60,462 nucleotides of DNA from Chitinophagaceae bacterium (lineage in GTDB: Bacteria; Bacteroidota; Bacteroidia; Chitinophagales; Chitinophagaceae). The stretch covers positions 1-60,462 of the forward strand of contig JAEUVS010000101.1 of the NCBI GenBank assembly GCA_016786745.1. The letters run 5' to 3'. The first letter of the stretch is position 1. Each line of letters opens with the position of its first letter. The translations under genes and the position numbers were made by a program. This document shows, piece after piece, positions 16,409 to 24,761 of the stretch. Below the pieces are notes generated by a model. The model searched no databases. It saw only the letters and a list, made by a program, of their open reading frames with translations, and was not told the origin of the DNA.

Positions 16409-18984
16409 ACTGGCATCAGCTTGATATAGACAAGGTGCTCGAATCAATGGGCTCGTCGAAGAGCGGCCTCACATCAAAGGCGGTAGAATCGGCCCTCAAC
16501 AAATACGGACCGAACGAACTGGAAGAAACAAAAAAGAGTCCGGCATGGCTGCAGTTTCTTAACCAGTTCAAAAGTTTCATGATCATCGTGCTGATAGTGG
16601 CTGCTATCATCTCAGGTATTGTTGGGGATAAAACAGACACGATTATCATCCTGGTTATCGTGATGCTTAACGCATTTATCGGTTTCATACAGGAATATCG
16701 CGCCGAAAAAGCGATGGATGCGCTGAAAAAAATCGCTACGCCCTCGAGCATTGTTACAAGGGACGGAAAAAACATAACTATTCATTCATCTGAAATTGTT
16801 CCGGGAGATATCGTTATTCTCGAAGCAGGTGTAATTGTACCTGCAGATATAAGGTTGGTTGAATCACATGCACTGCGAATTGAAGAATCTGCACTTACAG
16901 GTGAATCTATTGCTGTTGATAAAGACACAAAGCCTGTTGCCAAAGGTGAATCATCACTCGGTGACCGCGTAAACATGGCGTACAAAGGCACCAGGATCAC
17001 GAACGGAAGAGGCAAGGGTGTGGTAACGGAAACAGGAATGAACACGGAGATCGGCAAGATCGCGAAGATGCTGCAGCAGGAAACTTCTTTAACACCTCTG
17101 CAGGTAAGGATGGAAGACTTCGGTAAGAAACTTTCTTACATGATCATTGGCATCTGCATAATATTATTCCTTATAGGATGGCTGCGCGGCGAAGAACCTT
17201 TCAACATGCTGCTTGTATCTATTTCGCTTGCAGTTGCTGCGATACCTGAAGCGCTACCCGCCCTGATTACTATTTCATTGTCGCACGGCGCAAAGAGACT
17301 GGTAAAAAAGAAAGCGCTTGTACGCAAACTGCCCGCCGTAGAAACATTGGGCTCCGTAACTTTTATATGCACAGATAAAACCGGGACCCTGACTAAAAAC
17401 AGTATGCGGGTTCAGCAAACAAAAACGGCGACTGAAAACAAAGTGGAAGCAGACGTTCCATTGCTTGCCTTCGCCATGGCATTGAACCACGATGTTTCGC
17501 TTTCGAACGACGGAAAAATGCTTGGCGACCCGATGGAAACGGCCATCGTTGATTTTTTGAAAGAACAGCAGTCAATCGAGGCATTCGATATAATTGATAG
17601 CTATCCCCGTGTTGGAGAAATTCCATTTGATTCGGACAGAAAATGCATGACCACTATCCATGAATATAATGACCGCTTCGTGGTGATTACTAAGGGAGCC
17701 ATAGAATCAATCGCGGGAAGGCTTGAATCGTCGGATGTGGTTGACACGATGAAGAATGAAAATATCCGGATGGCTTCAGAAGGAATGCGGGTAATTGCCT
17801 ATGGATACAAATTCGTGAACGAAATATCTGAACCCCTCGACCAGGATGAAATTGAGAACAGGCTCTCGTTTGCGGGGCTTGTCGGATTAATAGATCCTCC
17901 TCGAACAGAGGTGAAGGACGCGATAGTGGAATGCAGGTCGGCGGGCATTCAAACGGTGATGATTACGGGCGATCATTCACAGACGGCAGAAGCGATCGGC
18001 CGCCAGATAAGTTTGTTCAACGACGGAGATATAAAATTGTCGGGTTTGGAATTGGGCAAAATGGACATGAAGGCTTTTGAAGAAAAAGTGGAAAGGGTGA
18101 AAATTTATTCCAGGGTTTCTCCCGAACAAAAACTGACAATCGTAAAGGCATTACAGGCACGCGATCATTTTGTATCAATGACCGGTGATGGTGTGAATGA
18201 TGCGCCATCGCTCAAGGCTGCCAATATAGGTATAGCGATGGGCATTACAGGAACCGATGTGAGCAAGGAGGCTTCCGACATGATATTGCTCGACGACAAC
18301 TTCACGACGATTGTAAACGCTATCAGGGAGGGAAGAAGGATCTACGACAATATCAGGAAATTTGTTAAATACATAATGACGTGCAACGGAGCAGAGATAT
18401 GGACCATCTTCCTTGCTCCGATATTAGGTTTGCCTATTCCACTGATGCCGATCCACCTTCTATGGATCAACCTTGTAACAGACGGTCTGCCGGGGCTGGC
18501 ACTTTCTTCGGAGGTGGCCGACAGGAACATTATGAAACGGGCGCCACGTTCCAAGAATGAGAGCCTGTTCGCGGGAGGTACGGGCTATCACATCATCTGG
18601 GTGGGTATACTGATGGCGGGTATCACGCTGGGTATCGAAGCGTGGGCGCAGCCGCAAAAACATATTCACTGGCAAACAATGGTGTTTACAGTGTTATCAC
18701 TGGCACAACTGGGACACGTGTTTGCCATACGAAGCGAGAGGGAATTTATATTCATGATCGGTTTCTTCAGCAACGTTCCGTTATTGTTGGCCGTAATATT
18801 TACACTGTTATTGCAACTTGCGGCCATCTATTTGCCAATCGGAAATAAGTTGCTGCACACGCAGCCGCTTACACTCAACGAATTGTTGATTTGCATGGGA
18901 GGCGCGGTAGTGGTATTCATGGCTGTAGAGGTGGAAAAAGCGATTAAAAACATCGTATCTTCATCAAAAACGCGAAATAAATAA
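16405..18984 (+). CDS. P2A-type calcium-transporting P-type ATPase
   Basis: The 859-residue pump has all P-type landmarks: an N-terminal cation-ATPase domain, TGES at 165-168 (actuator), PEALP at 281-285 (M4), phosphorylated Asp324 in DKTGTLT, and TGDGVNDAP from residue 593. Calcium-site residues known from SERCA are matched: Glu282 in M4, Asn661 and Glu664 in M5 (TCNGAEIWT), and Asn689, Thr692 and Asp693 in M6 (LLWINLVTDG). The M8 Glu of SERCA site I is not evident, so one ion per cycle, as in Pmr1 or LMCA1, is likely. It exports cytosolic Ca2+ (or Mn2+) to the periplasm. It sits between the phospholipase-D-like gene (4-base overlap) and a parvulin gene (1-base gap), a clear operon. Confidence 0.95.
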   Translation: MNWHQLDIDKVLESMGSSKSGLTSKAVESALNKYGPNELEETKKSPAWLQFLNQFKSFMIIVLIVAAIISGIVGDKTDTIIILVIVMLNAFIGFIQEYRAEKAMDALKKIATPSSIVTRDGKNITIHSSEIVPGDIVILEAGVIVPADIRLVESHALRIEESALTGESIAVDKDTKPVAKGESSLGDRVNMAYKGTRITNGRGKGVVTETGMNTEIGKIAKMLQQETSLTPLQVRMEDFGKKLSYMIIGICIILFLIGWLRGEEPFNMLLVSISLAVAAIPEALPALITISLSHGAKRLVKKKALVRKLPAVETLGSVTFICTDKTGTLTKNSMRVQQTKTATENKVEADVPLLAFAMALNHDVSLSNDGKMLGDPMETAIVDFLKEQQSIEAFDIIDSYPRVGEIPFDSDRKCMTTIHEYNDRFVVITKGAIESIAGRLESSDVVDTMKNENIRMASEGMRVIAYGYKFVNEISEPLDQDEIENRLSFAGLVGLIDPPRTEVKDAIVECRSAGIQTVMITGDHSQTAEAIGRQISLFNDGDIKLSGLELGKMDMKAFEEKVERVKIYSRVSPEQKLTIVKALQARDHFVSMTGDGVNDAPSLKAANIGIAMGITGTDVSKEASDMILLDDNFTTIVNAIREGRRIYDNIRKFVKYIMTCNGAEIWTIFLAPILGLPIPLMPIHLLWINLVTDGLPGLALSSEVADRNIMKRAPRSKNESLFAGGTGYHIIWVGILMAGITLGIEAWAQPQKHIHWQTMVFTVLSLAQLGHVFAIRSEREFIFMIGFFSNVPLLLAVIFTLLLQLAAIYLPIGNKLLHTQPLTLNELLICMGGAVVVFMAVEVEKAIKNIVSSSKTRNK

Positions 18985-18985
18985 T

Positions 18986-19597
18986 ATGAAAAGAAGCATT
19001 GTGGGATTGTTACTGTTATTCTCCTTCTCAGTGTTTGCCCAGGAAACGGTTACCGAAAAATTTCAAAAAATTAACACCCTCCAGCAGGCGGAGCAGTTCA
19101 TCACTGCAAATCCTGCCCTGAAGCCAGCCATCCTGAAGCTGTCTGCAGGAAAAGATACCGCGCTGATCGAAAAAAGACTGCTAAGGCAAAAAGCCGGGGA
19201 TATTTTTTCTGTTGGATATGTGACCTATAAAGTGCTGGAAGCAAAAGATACCGTGGATTACCGCGCCAGCTATATTTTTCTCGACGGCGGTTCATTAAGC
19301 ATGAGAGAAATAGACAGCCTGAAAAAAGTGATTCTTCAGAAAAATTCACAGGGTGTGCCTTTCGATAAGCTCTCCGACGAATATACCATGGATGGCAATA
19401 CTACTCACGGTGATACCGATTGGTTCTATGGCGAATACATGTTCCCAAAAGAGTTCCAGGATGCTGTGGCCAACCATAAACTCGGCGAGGTGTTTTTTGT
19501 AGATGTTTCAGAAAAACAATGGCACTACATAGTAAAGAAAACACATGAGGACCGCGTGAAGAAAGATATTGTTGTGCTGCGCGCCAACGGTCGTTAA
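18986..19597 (+). CDS. Periplasmic parvulin-type peptidyl-prolyl isomerase
   Basis: The 203-residue protein has a signal peptide ending at VFAQ (residue 18), a short helical region with repeats of small residues (20-75), and a PpiC/rotamase domain at about 85-200. Typical parvulin elements are visible: RASYIFL at the start, FDKLSDEYTMDG, HGDTDWFYGEYMFPKEFQDAV, and the final VFFVDVSEKQWHYIVK strand with its His. It would catalyse proline cis-trans isomerisation in exported proteins. It directly follows the calcium pump (1-base gap). Its TAA shares the tetramer TTAA with the stop codon of the convergent glycosylase gene, and its terminator appears to lie inside that gene. Confidence 0.85.
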   Translation: MKRSIVGLLLLFSFSVFAQETVTEKFQKINTLQQAEQFITANPALKPAILKLSAGKDTALIEKRLLRQKAGDIFSVGYVTYKVLEAKDTVDYRASYIFLDGGSLSMREIDSLKKVILQKNSQGVPFDKLSDEYTMDGNTTHGDTDWFYGEYMFPKEFQDAVANHKLGEVFFVDVSEKQWHYIVKKTHEDRVKKDIVVLRANGR

Positions 19598-20283
19598 ACC
19601 TTTGCAAAAGCCGAAATGTATTTATCGATATAATCATTCCGGCTTTTGTTTTTGTATTGCATAATGAAGCGCGGATGCTCAAGAGCGACAATCTCATCAA
19701 AAAACCCATGCTCGTTATTTAACATGTTCAGGTACTTCATATTTTTTCCTGCGCCAAAACAAAAACAAACATCGGTGTGAATACCGAGTTTGATGAGCCT
19801 GGCGATATTTTCTACCATAAAACCTTTCACGGCTTTCATTAGCTGTGGACTATCGTAATAGTTATAATTTGTCTCCTTTCCCGTGGCACTCACTTTTGTA
19901 AACCCCAGCGGACACGGAGAATTGATGAAAAATTTACTGTAGAACGCTTCAGCGCCTCCGTAAGCGTTTATTACCTCGTAAACAAAAACCGACGAAGGCT
20001 CGTGAGATGATGGTCCCGAATACCCGATGCCGCATTCGCTGACCAGGCGTTTTGTATCGGTGAAGGGGATCCCGGTAAGCCCCGCCCCGAACCTGCCCGG
20101 ATTGATACCGAGAATGAGGCGCCTCTTATGGTTGTCGCTATAATATTTCTTATAAAATTTTTCAACGATTGACATCGTTTGCAGGTTCGCGAAAGGGTTC
20201 ATTACGCGTATATCCGGAGGTAACGACTCTCCTGTATATTTCAACTGCCTGTTAAAGCGTATCACCTTGTCCGCAAAAGTCAT
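19594..20283 (-). CDS. SMUG2-like uracil-DNA glycosylase family protein (DUF4918)
   Basis: A 229-residue protein of the uracil-DNA glycosylase superfamily, SMUG2/DUF4918 branch. The first active-site motif is GINPGRFGAGLTGIPFTD from residue 59, where SMUG-type enzymes have G-(M/I)-N-P-G. The second motif, a late His-Pro-x loop, is LEHPRFIMQ with His203. NSPCPLGFTK (middle) and CFCFGAGKN correspond to other core strands. It would excise uracil or damaged pyrimidines from DNA in the cytoplasm. It is divergent from ppk1 with only 30 bases between starts, and converges on the parvulin gene with overlapping stop codons. Confidence 0.88.
   Translation of the reverse strand: MTFADKVIRFNRQLKYTGESLPPDIRVMNPFANLQTMSIVEKFYKKYYSDNHKRRLILGINPGRFGAGLTGIPFTDTKRLVSECGIGYSGPSSHEPSSVFVYEVINAYGGAEAFYSKFFINSPCPLGFTKVSATGKETNYNYYDSPQLMKAVKGFMVENIARLIKLGIHTDVCFCFGAGKNMKYLNMLNNEHGFFDEIVALEHPRFIMQYKNKSRNDYIDKYISAFAKV
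19605..19654 (+). terminator. Predicted intrinsic terminator inside the convergent glycosylase gene
   Basis: CAAAAGCCG (19605-19613) and CGGCTTTTG (19640-19648) form a perfect 9-bp stem with a 26-base loop, followed by TTTTTG. It lies 8 bases after the parvulin stop and would end the phospholipase-D/ATPase/parvulin transcript, using coding sequence of the last codons of the glycosylase gene. Confidence 0.6.
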
Positions 20284-20301
20284 AGGAGTTCAATTTACGC
20301 A

Positions 20302-20309
20302 TATATTTG
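20302..20309 (+). promoter_or_regulatory. -7 element TATATTTG, 4 nt before the ppk1 GTG start
   Basis: A perfect TANNTTTG ends exactly 4 nt before the GTG at 20314. The consensus is centred about 7 bases before the transcription start in Bacteroidota, so the mRNA is predicted to begin at or beside the start codon. An in-frame TGA at 20308-20310 rules out an earlier start. Confidence 0.55.
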
Positions 20310-20313
20310 AGTC

Positions 20314-22353
20314 GTGATATTTGCAGAATCAATCTCTTTCTTTAACCGTGATATCAGCTGGCTTTCTTTCAATGAAAGGGTGTTAATGGAAGCCGCTTCC
20401 GACACTGTTCCTTTGATGGAAAGATTGAAATTCCTTTCCATTTTTTCTTCCAACCTCGATGAATTTTTCAGGGTGCGCATACCGGCGATCACTGCATTGA
20501 GTAAAATAAAATCCAAAGGCAAAAAGAGCAAACAGGTACTTAAAGACATCACCGAAAAAATACAAAGGCAGCAACAACTATTTGGTGATATTCTTCAGAC
20601 CGAAATTATTCCCCAGTTAAAAGGCGCGGGCATTTATCTTGTATATAATGAACCGATACCCCAGGTTATTCTTGCGGATACCACTACATATTTTCTGAAC
20701 ACGATCGCTTCATTCCTTAAGTTGATACCACTCACTGCCAACACAAAAGTGTTTCCTGAAAATAACAAGATATATATCGTAGCGACGATCAAAAAGAAAG
20801 AAAAAGAGCAGGTTATATTTATAAATGTTCCCTCCGACCACACCGGAAGATTCCTTAAGGTGAGCAAAGATGGAACCGATTACATCGTATTCATCGACGA
20901 TATCATCAGGAACAATTTACCACTTGTATTTCCAAATCACCATGTAACCGGCATCTACAATATCAAAATCACGCGCGACGCCGAACTCGATCTCACCGAT
21001 GAATATATCGGCGACCTGAGTGAAAAAATAGAACAGCAACTCACTAAGCGCGACCTCGGTACCGCAACCCGCTTCCTGTTTCCACCGGGTATGCCCGAAA
21101 CACTGGTTGATAAATTAGTGGACACATTTAGTTTGAGCGACGCGAGTATGATGAGGGGTGGAAACTATCACAACCTGAAAGATTTTATGGCGCTGCCCGT
21201 TCAGAATCCATCCTTATTTTATCCATATGTGCCGCCACTAGAATATTCATTTAAACAAGAGAGCAGTTCGTTATTCAACGAAATATCATACAAAGATATT
21301 CTTCTCCATACACCGTACTATTCTTACAATATGGTGTTGCGGTTTTTCAACGAAGCATCATTCGATGAAGATGTTGAAGAAATTTATACCACATTATACC
21401 GCGTGGCGAACGATTCAAAAATTGTAAACGCGCTGATTAGCGCGGCACACAATGGAAAAAAAGTAACGGTCTTCGTGGAACTGAAGGCCCGGTTCGATGA
21501 GGCAAACAACATCAAGTGGGGCAAAAGGATGAAGGCAGCAGGAATAAAAGTGATCTATAGCATACCGCACCTGAAAGTTCACGCCAAGATCGCGCTGGTA
21601 AAACGGAAAAAGAAAGACGAGTCTTCGTGGTTCGGTTTGCTGGCAACCGGCAATATGAATGAAAATACTGCACGATTTTATACCGATCACATCCTGCTCA
21701 CCGCAAACGATCAGCTGCTACTCGAGCTGGAACGGCTTTTCCAGTATCTCGGTCATCCCAAAAAACATGAAATAGAATCGAAAATAAAGTTTAACTACCT
21801 GCTCGTATCGCAGTTTAATCTTCAAAAAAAATTTCTTGACCTGATTGACGCCGAGATTGTCAATGTTCGTAAAGGGTTGCCCGCCGGCATTACGATTAAG
21901 CTCAACAATCTCGAAGAAAAAACGCTGATTGCGAAATTGTATGAAGCAAGCTGTGCAGGCGTTAAAATTAGTCTTATTGTACGCAGCGTTTGTTGCCTCG
22001 TTCCCGGTGTACCAGGCATGAGCGAAAATATTACCGTAAAAAGAATTGTTGACCGCTACCTCGAGCACGGAAGGGTATTTATCTTTCACAACCAGGGAGA
22101 TGAAATTATTTTTTTGGGATCGGCCGACTGGATGAACAGGAATATATACAGCCGCATAGAGGTATGCTTCCCCCTTTTTGAATCCTCCCTTAAAGAAGAA
22201 ATAAAACAAATTATTTCTATCCAGTTGCGTGATAATGTGAGCGCTGTAACGCTCGATGAACAACTTGAAAACCAATTCATCCGCGACGACGGCGAAAAAA
22301 TACGCTCTCAGCAGGCCATTCACCACCTTTGCGTCCTGTCGCATGTGGAATAA
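20314..22353 (+). CDS. ppk1: Polyphosphate kinase 1
   Basis: A 679-residue PPK1, close to the usual 690. The start is GTG at 20314; it must lie here because an in-frame stop (TGA) is 6 bases upstream and the conserved N-terminal motif FFNRDISWLSFNERVLMEA begins at residue 9. Catalytic His423 sits in HLKVHAKIALVKR (equivalent to His435 of the E. coli enzyme), and a second conserved His585 in RYLEHGRVFIF. LATGNMNENTARFYTD is the usual HKD-like fold segment. It polymerises the gamma-phosphate of ATP into inorganic polyphosphate, a store that supports stress survival and motility. It is divergent from the SMUG2-like gene. The -7 element is placed so that the transcript may be leaderless. Confidence 0.96.
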   Translation: MIFAESISFFNRDISWLSFNERVLMEAASDTVPLMERLKFLSIFSSNLDEFFRVRIPAITALSKIKSKGKKSKQVLKDITEKIQRQQQLFGDILQTEIIPQLKGAGIYLVYNEPIPQVILADTTTYFLNTIASFLKLIPLTANTKVFPENNKIYIVATIKKKEKEQVIFINVPSDHTGRFLKVSKDGTDYIVFIDDIIRNNLPLVFPNHHVTGIYNIKITRDAELDLTDEYIGDLSEKIEQQLTKRDLGTATRFLFPPGMPETLVDKLVDTFSLSDASMMRGGNYHNLKDFMALPVQNPSLFYPYVPPLEYSFKQESSSLFNEISYKDILLHTPYYSYNMVLRFFNEASFDEDVEEIYTTLYRVANDSKIVNALISAAHNGKKVTVFVELKARFDEANNIKWGKRMKAAGIKVIYSIPHLKVHAKIALVKRKKKDESSWFGLLATGNMNENTARFYTDHILLTANDQLLLELERLFQYLGHPKKHEIESKIKFNYLLVSQFNLQKKFLDLIDAEIVNVRKGLPAGITIKLNNLEEKTLIAKLYEASCAGVKISLIVRSVCCLVPGVPGMSENITVKRIVDRYLEHGRVFIFHNQGDEIIFLGSADWMNRNIYSRIEVCFPLFESSLKEEIKQIISIQLRDNVSAVTLDEQLENQFIRDDGEKIRSQQAIHHLCVLSHVE

Positions 22354-22376
22354 AAATTGAAGACAATCTTCGACAA

Positions 22377-22397
22377 CACATTATATGATCAAATGTG
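22377..22397. promoter_or_regulatory. Inverted repeat just upstream of the Gfo/Idh/MocA gene
   Basis: CACATT and AATGTG form a perfect 6+6 dyad around 9 bases, ending 4 bases before the ATG at 22402. It may be an operator, or an mRNA hairpin over the ribosome-entry region. There is no T-run for termination of ppk1. Confidence 0.3.
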
Positions 22398-22401
22398 AAG
22401 A

Positions 22402-23529
22402 ATGACCAGTAAATACCCGAGAAGAAAATTTATCAGGGATGTTTCCGCATCGGCACTGGCGATGGGTAGCATTTCGTCGTTTTCCTCCTGCGGGCTTAGC
22501 GAACATGAAAAAACTCAGAAGATGAATGAACAAAAAGCAAAAGGAAAATATGGCATAGCGCTCGTAGGACTGGGAAAATACAGTGAAGGACAGCTGGCGC
22601 CTGCACTCCAGGAAACACAGCAATGTTATCTCGCAGGTATTGTAACGGGTACGCCTTCGAAAGCAGACAAATGGAAAAGTAAATACAGAATTCCGCAGAA
22701 GAATATATACGACTACAACACGTTTGACCAGATCAGGGACAATGACGACATCGATATCATCTATATCGTTCTGCCCAATTCAATGCATACTGAGTACGTA
22801 ATTCGTGCGGCGCGCACAGGTAAACATGTAATCTGTGAAAAGCCAATGGCGGTAACCGTTGAGGACTGCGACCGAATGATAGAGGCTTGCAAAAAAGCAG
22901 GCGTAATGCTGAGCGTCGGTTACCGGCTGCATTTCGAGCCCTACAATGTTGAAATGATGCGCATCGGGAAAGAAAAAGATTTCGGCGATATAAAAACCTT
23001 AACCGCAGATAACGGAATGGCTGAAGTAGACGGATGGAGGCTTGACAGGGAGTTGGCAGGCGGAGGTCCATTGATGGATGTTGGAATTTACTGCGTACAG
23101 GGTTGCCGTTATACAACGGGTCTTGAACCAATAGCTGTAACGGCACAGGAATCGTCTAAAACGGATCCTGAAAAATTTAATAGTATTGAAGAGGGCCTCA
23201 CCTGGCAAATGGAATTTCCGAATGGTATAAAGGCGGCCTGTAGCACCAGCTATTCCAAAGAGATGAACCTTTTGCGCATAGATGCGGCAAAGGGCTGGGC
23301 CGAACTTTCGCCTGCATATGAATACACCGGCATCAAAGGAAAAACCTCGCAGGGCGACATGAAATTCCCGCAGGTGAATCAGCAGGCGCGCCAAATGGAT
23401 GATTTCGCTCTCGCTATCAGGCAAAACCGCCCTACCCCCGTGCCGGGCGAAATGGGCAGGCAGGACGTAAAAATTTTGCGCGCAATTTACGAGGCAATGG
23501 AAACTGGTGAAAGAGTCGAAATTGGTTAA
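22402..23529 (+). CDS. Gfo/Idh/MocA-family oxidoreductase with Tat leader
   Basis: The 375-residue protein begins with the twin-arginine leader PRRKFIRDVSASALAMGS, and Cys30 (FSSC) suits a Tat lipoprotein. The Rossmann fold starts at GIALVGLGKYSEGQL (residue 51), and the catalytic EKP motif is at 146-148, with Lys147. GGGPLMDVGIYCVQGCRY carries the C-terminal-domain Asp and the second catalytic residues. The arrangement resembles glucose-fructose oxidoreductase, a periplasmic enzyme that keeps its NADP tightly bound. It is followed 26 bases later by the seven-heme cytochrome gene, which raises the possibility of linked periplasmic redox chemistry. The sugar substrate is not predictable. Confidence 0.9.
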   Translation: MTSKYPRRKFIRDVSASALAMGSISSFSSCGLSEHEKTQKMNEQKAKGKYGIALVGLGKYSEGQLAPALQETQQCYLAGIVTGTPSKADKWKSKYRIPQKNIYDYNTFDQIRDNDDIDIIYIVLPNSMHTEYVIRAARTGKHVICEKPMAVTVEDCDRMIEACKKAGVMLSVGYRLHFEPYNVEMMRIGKEKDFGDIKTLTADNGMAEVDGWRLDRELAGGGPLMDVGIYCVQGCRYTTGLEPIAVTAQESSKTDPEKFNSIEEGLTWQMEFPNGIKAACSTSYSKEMNLLRIDAAKGWAELSPAYEYTGIKGKTSQGDMKFPQVNQQARQMDDFALAIRQNRPTPVPGEMGRQDVKILRAIYEAMETGERVEIG

Positions 23530-23555
23530 CTTAGAAGTTACCAGAGACTAACTGC

Positions 23556-24758
23556 ATGCTTTCCGCACGTAAGCCAGTAACCGTATTGTCCGTGATTATT
23601 CTGCTGGTTGTTTCCAGCAACCTGTTTTTTGTTTCCTCTAAAACAGCGGTGCCTGAGCATGTGTCGTACGCTGATCCTAAAATATGCGCAACCTGCCACA
23701 AGGCGATTACAGACAGCTTTCTCCAGACCGCACACTATTTCGACTCACGTCCGGCTGACAGCAACTCCATAAAAGGAAGTTTTGAAGAAGGAGATAACCG
23801 CTACAAGTATAACCAGTTTATGGAAGTGGTGATGTACAAAGAGGAAGACCGGTATATGCAGGCGACACTGGTAAACGGAATGCTCACCACTTCCGCCCCT
23901 TTCGATGTAGTGATTGGTTCCGGACGTAATGGGCAGACCTACCTTACATGGGTCGACAACCAACTGTTTCAGTTACCCATTTCTTACTACGCACCCGCGA
24001 GGCAATGGTGTAATAGCCCCGGCTTTCCGAATTATGCTTATTTTGGCAGGCAGGTGCCTGCAAATTGCCTCGAGTGCCACACCACTCAAACGAAAGTGAT
24101 CTCACACGAAACAATGGATTACGATAAATCGTCAGTAGTTTATGGTATTACCTGTGCAAGGTGCCATCCCGGCGCAGAGCAACACGCGGCTTTTCATACC
24201 AGCAACCCACAGGAGAAAAAGTCAAAGTTTGTGATTAACGCTGCTCATCTCGACAGGCAGTTGCGAATGGATGCATGCGCGCTATGCCATTCCGGTTTCA
24301 GAAATGCAACACAACCTGCATTTTCCTTCACTGTTGGCGATACGCTTGAGAATTTTTCGAAAGGAAGCCCGGTTTCACAAAAAGCCGATACGCTTGATGT
24401 GCACGGCAACCAGTACGGATTGCTGACAGCGAGCCAGTGCTATATTAAATCGACCACAATGGATTGTTCAACCTGTCACAACGTTCATAACACGGAATAC
24501 AGGAATCCGAAACTATTTTCAACGAGATGTATGAGTTGCCACGAACGCGTTGATCACAAAACATGTTCATTCGAAACGCCCAGGAAGATTGTGAAGAGTA
24601 ATAATTGTATTGATTGTCATATGCCGGTGCTAGCTTCAAAGAATATCTTGCTGAACGTGAAAAGCGGTGAGCCACTGCAGACTGACAATCTGCGCTCGCA
24701 TTATATATCGGTTTATAAGGAGGCCACTAAACAGTTTATGAAAAAGCAACCTAAATAA
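23556..24758 (+). CDS. Seven-heme c-type cytochrome
   Basis: A 400-residue exported cytochrome with a hydrophobic leader (about residues 8-28, perhaps an uncleaved anchor) and seven CxxCH heme sites at residues 44-48, 171-175, 200-204, 241-245, 304-308, 325-329 and 351-355. The spacing is unusual: about 125 residues separate hemes 1 and 2, and that stretch includes GQTYLTWVDNQLFQLPISYY, a segment I associate with large multiheme proteins of environmental bacteria. Extra His residues are available as distal ligands. It could move electrons in the periplasm or act on a substrate at one high-spin heme. It shares a strand and short spacing with the Gfo/Idh/MocA gene. No quinol oxidase partner is nearby. 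Exact reaction unknown. Confidence 0.9.
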   Translation: MLSARKPVTVLSVIILLVVSSNLFFVSSKTAVPEHVSYADPKICATCHKAITDSFLQTAHYFDSRPADSNSIKGSFEEGDNRYKYNQFMEVVMYKEEDRYMQATLVNGMLTTSAPFDVVIGSGRNGQTYLTWVDNQLFQLPISYYAPARQWCNSPGFPNYAYFGRQVPANCLECHTTQTKVISHETMDYDKSSVVYGITCARCHPGAEQHAAFHTSNPQEKKSKFVINAAHLDRQLRMDACALCHSGFRNATQPAFSFTVGDTLENFSKGSPVSQKADTLDVHGNQYGLLTASQCYIKSTTMDCSTCHNVHNTEYRNPKLFSTRCMSCHERVDHKTCSFETPRKIVKSNNCIDCHMPVLASKNILLNVKSGEPLQTDNLRSHYISVYKEATKQFMKKQPK

Positions 24759-24761
24759 TGC

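Noticed and set aside
15224..18984. PLD-like gene plus ATPase as an anti-phage system
   Set aside because: PLD effectors occur in defence loci, but the ATPase is a clear calcium pump and there is no sensor, nuclease or integrase around.
21718..22344. Open frame antisense to ppk1
   Set aside because: Shadow of a conserved enzyme; no domain seen.
19594..22353. SMUG2-like glycosylase plus ppk1 as a defence or stress module
   Set aside because: The two genes are divergent with only 30 bases between; both look like ordinary housekeeping functions.
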